In this document: one piece after another, positions 40,201 through 52,000 of the stretch
Numbering within the stretch: position 1 is the stretch's first letter
How the letters are laid out: every line of letters starts with the position of its first letter
Assembly (NCBI RefSeq): GCF_018691265.1
Contig: NW_024881300.1
Coordinates: 3,429,046-3,493,045 of the forward strand
Direction: 5' to 3'
DNA: 64,000 bases
Source: Tyto alba
Taxonomy: Eukaryota > Chordata > Aves > Strigiformes > Tytonidae
The notes under the pieces: generated by a model
What the model saw: only the letters and a program-made list of their open reading frames with translations
Told to the model about the DNA's origin: nothing
Databases searched by the model: none
Position numbers and translations under genes: made by a program

Positions 40201-42399
40201 CACTCTGTGCTTCAGCAATCCCAAAGCTGTAAATCCTGATTTCAGAACTTCCTCCTTCCATTTACGGCAAAATTCTCCCAAGGAGACCTTGTTAAAAGAG
40301 AACAGAACCTGCCTCCTACAGTGCTCTAAAACCAACTATTCTGCACGGGAAGTACTCCAAACCATGAAAAATACACTAAAATAAATAGTGGGAGAAAAAC
40401 TGATATTTGGATACATATAGTAAAATATTTAATAGTATAGCTTCTATTTTCATATGCAACAAATAGTTCATTTCTATGCATCAGAAAAACACAGTGTTAT
40501 ATGTAATTCTCTGCAAGGTTAAGTGTTTCTTTGTATGCACAATAGAGGTGGCCTGGGAATCATAGAGAGATATTTAAACTTGCTACTGAGGTCTGCCACC
40601 ATTAAAGCAGAGGCGTGGGTTTCTTTGGGAGACTTTTTTGCAATTCCCACCAATGAACATCAAAAGTTACACATGGTTTCAGGCTCTTGCAAGGCTCTTC
40701 CTTCTGCCATGCCGTGGTGCTCCTCCAGATGCATCACACTGAATATGCTGTAAGGCAGAAAGCTCGGGGTGATGGGCAGAGGCAAAAAAACACAACAGCA
40801 CTCAGTATGGTCTCCTTCAGGTCTCCTACAACAATAAGATGGGGTCTAAGGGAGCAGATGCATTCCTGAACTCCAGTTTACCTTCACCTTATCTGAACAA
40901 AAAGCCTCTAAGAAGCTAGCATGGGTAACATGAGCAGAGTCCCATCTCTCCAGGGTGGCTGAGGACCGACCACATACATACACCAGGGCCTGACCTCCTG
41001 CTGTGTTCAGCACCAAAGAGGAAAACCTGGGTTTCTGTCTAGGGACAAGTCAAAACATCAATTCTGGAGCTTATCAGAAGGTCACTTCATTTCCATCTCT
41101 GAGAGGGCAGCCAAAAGCTCAATTTTGCTGAAAAGCAGACCCTGGAGTTACAGATCCCTCCTGCACTCAGCCAGACTGGGAGAGTGAGACTGATAATCTC
41201 AGGGAATTGCTGGAGCAGCCACAGTGTGGGCACAGCAGCTCTGGCGCCGGGGCAGCTGTCGGATGTTCTCCATATCCCACTGGATTTAAGGAACAGCTGA
41301 AAGACAAGGAGCCCCACAGCTGTGTGCACTGAGACCAGCAGCAAATCCGGACCGTGGAGCTCACCCAGCATTCAGCCTCCTTGGGAAGCAGCAGCAAATG
41401 CACGCTTTGCCAAAGAGCAGGGTGAACAGGAAAAAGAGAAGGAAGAAAATTTTAGACAGCAGATTCTTCATCTTAAATCAAATCATGCGGGGAAACACCA
41501 TTGCTTGCTGACAATAACATCTCACATATTCCGAAAACACTTTGCAGTGTGTGCAGGGCCTTCTCACTCCCAAAAGGACAGCCAAACGGGCATCTCTCTG
41601 ATGAGGAAGGGGAGAGGATCATGTGTACTATAACTGCAGCAGAGCAGAGCCTATTGGGCTGCAGACCTGCAGCAAGCTTGCCCAGCAAGTGTGTATGTAG
41701 CCATTTCTCTAAGACTACACTATTGTCCAAATTATTTCAATGGAAGAGCAAGAAAGGAAGATCTTGGCATCATACTGACCTCCTCTGCCAAATCACTGGC
41801 CCAGCTTCTGAGTGGGCACAACTCAGAAAACAGATTTAGAAAGGGCAACGTATGTAATTTTGCACTGTGCCCCAGCTGGGAACGTGTTAGCTGAAACATT
41901 AGGGAACCATCAGCTCCAGGCAGACTGCCAGCACAGAAGTTCTCAAACTTGATCATTGAACTTTGGCAGACGCATCAAAAAAGTGAACCTGGGATGATAT
42001 ATCGGGAAGCTTCAATCAAGCTGAAGCAGAGGCTAACACTACCAACTCCAGTGCACCCCAGCTCTGCAATAGCCTATTAAATCCGAATTTCTTGGAAAGC
42101 TCAGAAATAGGCACCGAACACCCCTAATCCCCCTCCGCTCCTCATTAACCAGCCATTTTCACTTGTTTTTTCTTCTCTAAGGTGCAGAAGAGTATTTCAA
42201 AGGGCCAGGGTAGGGTTTGCACTGCTTCCAGCTCATTACACCCAGCACGCGGCTTCAAAAAAAGAAAGAACCAAGCGTTTGAGCAAAAGAGAAAAAAATT
42301 TTAAAAACGCATGGTGCAGCCTCTCAAAAGTGTGGTCCTGGTGTGAGGCGGGGAGAGGACCTCCCTGGGGTTTAGGCTGTTCTGGGCAGGGCTGGCAGC

Positions 42400-42560
42400 A
42401 CCACACTCGACCTTGAGGCAGCCCGGTTTCGACAGCAGAGCCGGGGCTGCTGCCGGCTCCTCCGAGGGCTGCTCGGCGGGGACGGCCGCTCCCCAGGACA
42501 GCCTGGGCCCCAGCTACGGGTGGCATCTCAGCTGCTGCCCTTCCCGGGGAAAGAGAGTGC
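42400..42560. promoter_or_regulatory. Small CpG-rich patch inside intron 2
   Basis: I count about 12 CpG in roughly 160 bases, with G+C near two thirds, against a CpG-poor, AT-richer surrounding. That gives an observed/expected CpG of roughly 0.6 by hand estimate, but the patch is shorter than a formal CpG island. It could be an unmethylated intronic promoter or enhancer, or a mutationally GC-biased patch. No TATA box or spliced exon is evident. Confidence 0.35.
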
Positions 42561-44088
42561 TCAGTTAAAAAAAAAATGGCAATGAATGCATCTATAACAT
42601 CACGTTTGATTTCCTGATCTATGAGAGCAGAAGTTGCATTTCAGGCTAACTGAAGGGTTTAGGGTAAGAGCCCGAACCAGCCCCACAAGGTACAACGGCT
42701 GCACTGGGTCCCTGCGGGATGGAGGGGTCTCCCTGGGACAGAAATGAGCCACCCAGCCACCGGCAAGTCTGAAACCTCACCTGGTTTCTGTCACTGGCAA
42801 CAGTTACAGTGTGATTTTGTTTCCCCTTGTAAAATAAACATTATCCTGTGCTTAGTAAAACACTCACAGCAGATGAGAAACACTGCTATAAATGACCTTT
42901 TACTACCACCATTAAGAGGCAGGCAGTGGCATCCTGGCTGTTTTGCTGCGGTAGCCACTGGAGTTGTTGACTGTTGACAAATTAGCAGCAAATTGCTGCG
43001 TATTAGAGAGCTACAAACTCATCGCTTTCTGCAGTCCCATGAAACAATATCCAGATTGCACTGGCAGCATCAACAGTTTTCCATTCAACTAACAAGCTGC
43101 ACAGAGATGAAGACAGCAAATTAAACTAACTGAAAAAGCAGATACCTCATTTGCATTTTCAGAAGGCTGAAAAATTTACCCTAATTCTTTATCATTTGCA
43201 GCATATAGGACATCCAGCTCTTTGTGCCAGCACTGAGTAAGTACATGAATAGCAAATCAGAACCTGAATGGTTAACAACTTGATTCCTCATCTTAACCCC
43301 TGAACTTTGAAGTCCAGGCGTAAACCTACAACAGTGACCTCTTGCAACATGAACGGATCACTTCTGGAAACTCAATGGTCTCAGAATTCCCGCTGAAAAA
43401 AGTTTCAGGCTCTAAACCAAACACTCCTGATCATGCTTGATGGTCCCTCTCCAAGGAACTCCTTTGCCAACAGCTGAATCTCCTCCAGAAACTCTTTATT
43501 TTTGGGGTAACCTTTGCTTTGGGACCTGGTATAGAGGAGCTCTAGAGGGGTCCCTCCCCGTGGGATGCTCCTGCGGGTCCCCAGCGCCGCCCGTCCCAGC
43601 TCCTTGTGGTTGCATGGGTAGAGCAGCCAAGCGAGACCTCACTCCATTCAGCACAGTTGCGCTTCATTTTATGCTCCCGCTTAATAAGCTTCTGCATTTC
43701 TCATTTATTTTCTCAGAAAAAATATAAACACTATGCTTAGTGTCTCCAGCTATTTGTCCAGGGCAGGAGGGGAGTCTCAGCCCTGTCAGAGATATTTAAC
43801 ATCTCTAAAGCAAACAATGGAGATCTTTTCCACACTCTTTCAACCGTTTGCCTCAGCAAAGAGCTGAGCAGCACAGAAGTGGAGCAGTCCTGCGGGGAAG
43901 GCACATCTGCTCTGAAAGACTGCAAAGGAAAAAAACCCCTAAATACGTTTTTCTACTCCAGCAAAATAAACAAGCACATCTTTAATCACATACTTCTGCA
44001 ACTAGCTTTTAACAAAGCTGCAGCATTAATATATTTTCTATTTATTTTTTGTAGTTTTTGTTCCAAAGTAGGTTAGGAAAAGAACAAG

Positions 44089-44104
44089 AAAAAAAAAAAA
44101 AAAA
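44089..44104. repeat. A16 homopolymer
   Basis: A pure A run followed by CACG in an AT-rich part of intron 2. A T15 run lies about 580 bases to the right, at 44682-44696. Confidence 0.9.
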
Positions 44105-45144
44105 CACGAAAACCATGACTCTTATCAGGCCTTTTGGTTTTAAGGAAGGGGAAAGATAATTTCTGTGTTTTCCACAATCCCCCATGTTGTAGAGAATAAA
44201 GTACAAATGACAAAATATAAACAAATGAATAAAATAAGAACAAGAGCCACTGCAGCATCGCGCTGCACAAGGAAAACCTACCCTCGACCCACGCCAAACA
44301 GGCGCTGGTTTAACAAGTAGGTCACGGCTCAACGCTGCGAAAGGCTGAGCCAGAGCATCCCCAAAGTGCCTGGTCGATGTGCTCCACTCAAGATTTAATT
44401 GCAAAAGCAGCCAAAGCCCATCAGTATCAGCACAAAAGGCAGAGGCACAGTTGTGTACCAACTCAAGTCTCTTGTTCTGAAGCACCGCCTGACCTGCCCC
44501 CCCTAAATCTCAGCATCTCCCAGTCAGCTCCTTTCAGCTCCTGTCTCCAGCATCACAGTCACTGACACTGGTGCTCTGTGGTTCAGCCCAGCCTGCTTTA
44601 ATTTGGCTAAATCTAAGATGAGAAAAAATAGTATTTGAAGGACAAAGCCATTGCAAAAATGTCTACAGTTTGGTTTTTGTGTTTTTTTTTTTTTTTCCAG
44701 GGGAAAATGGTGTCACCTGGCTTCTATTCTTAAATAAAGTTTTCAAAAGAACACCTTAAAATCCCAGACTCAAACTATTTCAAGTTTTGTTCCAGTTTAA
44801 TTCTAACATTTTCCCCTGAACACTAAGAGCCACTTAATTTTATTTTACTTTTTTTTTTTCAGCAAACCTGACTAAGTTTTCACTCAATTCCTAAGTGTGA
44901 AAAGAAGAGAAAAACTCTCTGGTGCAGTTTTAAATTGAAAATTGAGAACCATAAATGCATAAACTGATGGGGTGACCAGTGCACAGGGGCTGTTTCCTAT
45001 CACAGCTCTGGGGAAGGGTCCCCCACTCTCACCCAGCCCTGCTGCAGCTCATTAGAACGCTTCTCCACGAGACCGGGTTTCAGAGAAGCCTTTGTGAATT
45101 TTTAATGCCGTGTGCTACTTAGCTTTTGCTGAATCCACATTTTC

Positions 45145-45330
45145 TCCACGCCGTCTCAGCAGCATCCACTGCAGCTATGCGACCTGCGGCAGCGCCCAGC
45201 CTTTCCCAGCAGGACAGACGACCCGGGATCAGCCGCATCCCGAGGGGACAGCACACGGGCAGCGTGGGGAGATGCTGCCAGACCCCACCGCAGACCTCTG
45301 CGATGCAAAAACTCCCCGAGCCACCAGCCA
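45145..45330. promoter_or_regulatory. CpG-enriched patch inside intron 2
   Basis: About 14 CpG fall in roughly 180 bases, clearly denser than in the flanks. Both strands happen to be open for about 140 codons across it (45119-45556 minus, 45126-45536 plus), which is expected because high G+C removes stop codons. No protein family is recognisable. Possible regulatory element only. Confidence 0.25.
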
Positions 45331-45818
45331 GCTTTAACCCAGATTCAAGTGAGGCACCCACAGGACTGCACAGCAACGCTGCTCGTGTCGGCAAGTCCAA
45401 ACCCACCAGCACAGCACCTTTTGCAGCCTGTGCACAGGGAACCACTGCTCTCTTCCCTTCTTTTCTCTTTAAGGCCTTACAAAGCATGAAGGTGATGGCT
45501 GGAGAGCAGAGGGGGAAGCACTGGAGGCTGGCATGAGCAACCTGCTGGGAGACCAATGCATTGTGCTGAACAAGAACAAAAAGGGGAAGCAGGCCACGGA
45601 AGTCAAGATACGCAACTTGTTTGACACAAGGGCGAAGCGTGAAGCATCTTCTGCTTTCAGCAGATCCGAATTAGCACAGGAGTGTGGCCTCACTGAGGGC
45701 CTCCAGCACTTGTGGTGGTGCTCAAGAGTTTACAAGATAAAACACATTCATTCAGGCTTTCTTCTCCTCTCCCAAGCTCTGGTAACAAAATTATTGCAAT
45801 CCTTTTGTAGTTTAAATG

Positions 45819-45840
45819 AAAAAAAAAAAAAAAAAAAAAA
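45819..45840. repeat. A22 homopolymer
   Basis: A pure A run followed by CAAAACC. The upstream plus-strand frame (45533 onwards) is open into the run but resembles no known protein, so there is no support for a processed pseudogene here. Confidence 0.9.
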
Positions 45841-46620
45841 CAAAACCAAAAAATCCCACCAAGACCAAATAACATTTAGATTTCACAAAACTGCCATCCC
45901 AGGAAATGTTATACAAGCTACTCATAGAAAATCCAAATTGCTGGCATTTTTTTCCCAGAGCTGGGGAGCCCAGAGACAGGGAGCACAGCGCTGCTCTGTC
46001 CTGCTTGGGACTTGCAACAGGAGCACAGATAGTCAGGAAAGAAAAATCAGGAGTCACTCTGCACATGGAGATTTTAACACAGGTTGCCTGGCTTGGTGAT
46101 ACTCGTTGATATATTAAACATTATGAACTTTAGCTAATGGAATAGAAAACATTAGGTTTAGCCTGCGATTACATCTCCTGTGATGTTCAATCAAACCCTC
46201 CTCATGTGGAGGTGATTTATTGGCAGGGATTGGACCCATCTGAAGCATTAAGCATCTTGGTGCAATAGAAGGCTCATCTAAGAGCTTCATCAAAGGAGCA
46301 GTTTACAGAGATGTTTTCTGTCTCCCAGTGCTAACAGCTCACATGTCACTGCCAAACCTGCCATAGAAAAGCTTTTCAGAAAGCAGACAAATGTCACTGC
46401 CTCAGAGGAGCACAGCTCTCCCAGGGCTCTCCTTTGCCTGCAGGAAACCCACTAAATCTACCTGTATTTCCAAACTACTAGTGCAAGCTGGATTCCTAGA
46501 CCAGTTCAATGCACAAAGCTATGGGTGCAGTTAAGAGGGTTTCTGAGCTGCCCTCGGTCCTTAGGGACCTGTTTGCCTCATTGTACACACGTGAAGTGTG
46601 TTTGTGTCTTATTTACCTAC

Positions 46621-46638
46621 AAAAAAAAAAAAAAAAAA
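46621..46638. repeat. A18 homopolymer
   Basis: A pure A run in intron 2 directly after ATTTACCTAC. No mobile-element body is recognisable beside it. Confidence 0.9.
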
Positions 46639-48944
46639 GGACATAAGAATAATCTCAGATATAGGAAACAAAAGAGTCTTTACAAAAACATTGCCGCTGG
46701 TGAGGGTCATGGCACCGGTCAGACCTACTGCAAAACCTCAGGCAGGAGGAGGCAGAGCTGGCCAAGCAGCCCGTGGGGGCTGCACTGCCCGCTTCATCCC
46801 AGCAAACCCTGCTGAGCACATCTGAGGGGGATCTGCGATGCAGTTTCCCTTCAGGGAAACCTTAGCAAACCTCCCAGCTAAGAGCAAGGTCTGGTGGAAG
46901 AAAACCAGGGTGGTGCAGGGTTTGGTGCCACGCTTTCATAAGAAATTTTGACAGAGGGCTCAGATGACATTTGGCATGGGAGATAACACAACATTTGCTG
47001 TTTCTTGCTATTTCCACCCTAATGAAAGGGAAGCTAATTCCGAGCCTCATCTGTCTCTCTCATGGAGCGCACTGACGTGCTTTTGCAGAGAGAAGGACAC
47101 TCACAGATGAACGGCTCGGTGGTTTCCTACCTGCCGAAGTCTCGTGGGATGTTTGTGCTACAGAACAACTTGGCTCCTACTGCAAGATCAGCCTCTCTGA
47201 ATCTGCGCCGAGTACTGCAATAGCAGTGCTGTGAGAAACATTTAATCCTCATCCCTGTTTTATAAAAGGATCAAAATGCTCAGCATGTTGATAATTCAAA
47301 GGTTTAGCAGTCCCAACATCCAAGTATCAGAGCAAAGAAATGCATAGTGCAGGCTTAAAACTTGCATACCAAAATTGTAGAAGACAGGAGGTAAAAGGGA
47401 AATAAACCCTACTTATGCTACACTGCAACGGCCCAGTCCTGTTCCACAGTGATTTATGAGTATAAGAAAACTGCTTTCTTTTATGTTGCCTTGGTTATTC
47501 AGTCTCTTGTGGTGTGAATACATTTGCTCGATTTCAACATGGGGCTCTCAAAAAAAGCACACGAGAAGGAAGCAAGTGGCTTCAGCGACCCACAGGTTTA
47601 GGCTCTTGATATTTAAAAAAATGCAGAGCAGTTTGCCCAGCTAAGCTTTCCTCGGGCTGTAGCCAGCCCCCAGCTGGGTTTTGCACTGAAGAGCCCGAGC
47701 CTTCAGCTGGGGAGGGCTCACCCGAGCGGGATGGGGCAGGGACATGCCAAGATGCCATGGCAGGACACATCACCCCGCGGCCCCCAGCTGTTAGCAAGGC
47801 AGGCTGTATCTCTGCTGTTAACTGCTGCCCTGGCCTGCAGAGAGGTCCCCCCTGCCAATAGACACCTTCTGCTTCCATCTCCTCTACCCAAAGCCACCCT
47901 CAAACTCCCATGAGGTCTCTCTTCGCCCATGTCTCCCTTATTTGCTCTCCTAGAGGGAGAAAAAATAGGAAAACTATCAAGTATCCTCCCTCATTTGGGT
48001 GTTGCAAATCTGTCTTTTTAGGAAACATCTATAGAAATTGTCTCCCCAGGCAATACCACACCCTGATGTGCAGGACATGGCAAGCCAGTAAACACAGTCT
48101 CTGATTGCATTTGCTTAACAGGGGTCACCCTCTCCCTGGCTGCTGACCTTTAAAATGTCAGGCTCCTCATTTAGAAAGCAACAACTGGTTCTGAAAAGTT
48201 TTAAGTGCCTGTGTCCTGCTCAAGCCCCATTTGCAGACAATGCTTTGCAAGAGCATCCCCCACTGTTCGGTTTTCCTTTCCCCCTCATTTCCCCATTTAT
48301 CACCTCGTCCACTCACAGTGCTCTTGTTATATGAGGAATTAATATTCCTTAGTATGTACAGTCCCATTTCTATAACTTCTTTTCAGTTAACTCTTCTTCC
48401 AGTTAAATGCTACAAAGCCATTTTCCCCCCTACTTTCTAACTTAGGAATTCTTTTTGCAAGATCTAAAATCTGCTGTTTTCCAATTACATTACAGGATGT
48501 GGGGAAGAGGAAAAAAGCCTGGTTCCTTTCTTTGAAAAATATAAATATTTCATATTGGTTTTAAAGTCTTGTGCAACTACTTCCAATTATACTACATGCA
48601 TTTTTCTCCACTGTTTAACACAGACCAAGTGTATTAAGTGATATCACTATGCTCCAGCTACAAAGTATAACAAGACAATTTTGCACTTGGCTGTGTTTGC
48701 ATATAGCCAAGGCCTGAAATCCATGAAGCCCAGGGATGGACTTGCATCCCCCATCCCCTACACTCCTAGCCTCCAGTTTGAAACCCAGCCAGGCAAGCTG
48801 GGCCTTCCCATCGCTCAATTTTCCCAGGCAGAAGCACTTTAAATTCATGCACAGTCCCTTCCTGCCCCTCCATCCTTCCTTTCCTCTTATGCCACCCCAC
48901 GGGGAAGCCATGGGAGTCAAGGAGTGTTGCACATTTGCCATCTG

Positions 48945-49020
48945 CAGCCGGCGCTGGCGCCGAGGAAGCCGGCAACGTGCTGCCACGGCAGGTCTGCGGC
49001 TGCTCCCACCTGCCAGGAGC
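48945..49020. promoter_or_regulatory. Short CpG cluster inside intron 2
   Basis: Eight or nine CpG occur within about 75 bases around GCCGGCGCTGGCGCCGAGG, including overlapping GCCGGC and GGCGCC palindromes. The flanks are CpG-poor. This might be a local GC-biased or regulatory patch; nothing else supports a promoter. Confidence 0.25.
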
Positions 49021-52000
49021 ACGGATTGCCCCATTTATCCCCTGCAGAGCCAAAAGTAATCCCTCTGTGCTCTGTTAGGAATAACAAACCACTAAGTGGC
49101 ATCACATTAATTCCTAACAGGTATGTCTATTACAGGTTAAGAAAGCAAAAAGTGTATTATACTGTGAGGAGCCTATTAATGTAAACACACTGATTTTGGT
49201 TAATCTTGAACTATTTGCCAATATTAATTCAACCTTTTTTAAAAACTGAGGAGGGAGGTGTAAGTAAACAAAGAAAATAACTGATGGTACTACAAAGGTG
49301 AGGAAGTAAAAGCAGCCTTGATTAGCAGAGTGCATGTGGCACGTTTGAAAGCCAGTGAACCAGCCAGCTGGGAATGTAACATCTCCATGATGAACAGAAA
49401 ATCCTTTGGAAAGGAAAATAAGTCTCAGCACACTTATTTTTATTAGCGGGTGAGGTGCAAACCTGTGTTTTGGTGCTGGCACAGCAGAGCAATGCATAAC
49501 CAAACCACCATGTGCCTAAAGAATACACAGTCTCTGTGGGCTCCTGGAGTCAGTTATTTTGGCTTAAGGAAAAGAAATCCCATGTTCACGTGCCAAGCAC
49601 CAGAAGCACCTGAAAACCACCTACTCTGAGCATTACTGATAGCAGCGCCCCAAAATCTGTCCCCTTCCACAGGCTGAGGTTAGGAAGCAATGAGTAACAA
49701 GAGGGCTGAAACCACTTGTGTCTGCTCTGTGTCAGGCTGGGTGCCTCAGTACCAGTATCTAATTAAGGCAGAAATTTGGCAGCAGGGACTAGTCTCAGAT
49801 CCAGACTCAAAGCCTGGGCTGAGCCGTTTCTCAAACCTGAGCCCAGCGTGTACCAGCCCTTTAATGTTCTGCTGAGCAGCAGCAGGAGTGTGGCCAGAGC
49901 ATCTTCTCTCTCAGCTGAGCTCTGGCTGGGACTCGGCCGACTCACAGACAGGTTTCCCCCTCTGCACCAAAGAGAAACTTCCACTCTAAAAATAATTTTA
50001 AATTATTTCCACCTGTAAAACTTTCTGAAAGCACTGCAGGCTTTTTCCAGAGCAACACACTACCTTCCCACAGTGCAAACAACCAAGCATAAAACCAAAA
50101 CCACTCAGGTTCCTGTGTCTCATGTCCATGAACATCCGGTTTCACTCTTTACTAACACACCCTCCCAAGAAAAAAATTAGCTGTTCCTGTCCCCCCCCAA
50201 GATAGTCCTTGCTGGGATTTACAGATCCGGTCATATCATTGGTTTAGATTCAGACATTTTTTTTCCCACTGCAAATCAGTAAGATACTTATTCCCTTCTC
50301 TCCAATGTATATTATCTGGTAAACCACAGATTTTAAAAGAGTGAGAAAGATAATAGGAAGAAACAGATACACATGATTTATAGCTGTTCCTGGCCAATTG
50401 CCTGAACATATTTTCTCACAATCGTCTGGCAAAAATTGCTAGTGAATTATAAGGATTACTTGCAGCAGTGTATTTGTTCTGGATTCAATTTTTGCCTTAT
50501 TTAATTTTAACAGCTATAATAAACCATCTTCAATAAATACAGCTGATCTGCAGAAGATACCCAATTAAAAGTGATGCCAGAGCCCAGTGCTGCCCCTTAA
50601 TCCCATGCTGCCGAGAGCAGGGGATGGCATACAAGCACTGGGCTGGGAGGCAAAAGCAGTGACTTTCTTCCACACAGGATCTGCTCCACTGACCCTGAGG
50701 GAACTTCCCAGGATTAAGCTGGAAGGCAAACATAGGGAAGTCCTGCTATCAAGAGAGAAAAGTAGCAATGGAAGCTCTAAGTGAGATTTAGGTGGGGTGG
50801 CAAGAGAAATAACACAAGCTGAGGGTCACACAAGATGCCTGCAGTGGTGGCAAAGGCATTTTAAGTTGTTCCTATGTGCTGGTCACCTCCACCTGGGTGT
50901 GCATTGCCACTGCCACACTGCACTTTGTCACTCAGACATAATACACTGGGAGCACACAAGCCACATCACTGATCCAGTTAGAAACAAGGTAAAACAGCCA
51001 GGCTGGAACATCCTTCTACCAAAGGCAGCATCATGCATAAGGGAAATTCATTGAACACTGATGAGAAGCTTTGCACAACGTTATCCCACAGCCACCAAAT
51101 GCCTTTGAACACAGTTTGGGAAAAATTTGTGGCGGTGACACCCTCCCACCAAGGGAGTAGGACAAAACCCAGCCTTTTTTTAATCTCAGTTATGGCAAAG
51201 GGGCTCAGATCTTACAAGGAAAATTTCAGGGCAGGGAGATGCAGAATGCATCACTGGCTCTGGTGCCTGGCAAGGTCCCCGCTGCCCTGCACAATGCCTG
51301 CATCCCCCTGTTAAAGGACATGTATGGGCAGCAGGGATGGTAATATGGAGCAGAGAACAGCAGCTGAGATCTTTAAGACTAATATTTAGTAGTGACACTA
51401 GGCATCACAAAGATTTAACCAAGAGTCTTAAGTCAGAGCTACACCTAGCTTTGATGCACAAGAAAGCAGGGAGCTCTTTGGCTGCCCTCTGTGAGAGTGG
51501 GGTGCATTGTCTGCTGAAGGAAAAAACAGCTGCACAAGGTGGTGGGACCCGCAGACTTTGTAGGGCTTGAGTCCCAACACTCAAAATGCAAATATCCACC
51601 CTAGGAGCTTGTCCCTGCACCGAAGCCATGTCCCATGGCCACTTCTACACATCAGCCTCTTCCCCAGAGCCTGCAATCAGCTGCACCTCTTTAATCTGCC
51701 AGACTACTACAACCAGCCAAGTTGCAGAAGTAATTTCCAAGCACTTTGAAATTCATTTCTGCCCAAAAAACAACATGAAGAATTTAGCAGGAGGAATATT
51801 GATTTGCTGGATCTACTTTGAAAAGCTTCCCGGGTACAGCAACATGAGATATTAATGGGACAGATCAAAAAGCGCCCTAGGTATTAAGCCCTCAACCTCC
51901 ATCAGTCCCCTGGCTTGCCATTATAGCTGGAGACTTCCCTTTGCCTCGTGCTGCCATTTGCATGCAGAAAAGGCCTTCCTGCAGATAGCCTTCTCTCCTA

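Noticed and set aside
45533..46099. 188-codon plus-strand open frame containing a lysine run
   Set aside because: It reads through an A22 homopolymer (poly-Lys), resembles no protein I know, and is antisense inside intron 2. A processed pseudogene was considered because of the A-run, but the upstream sequence shows no parent gene.
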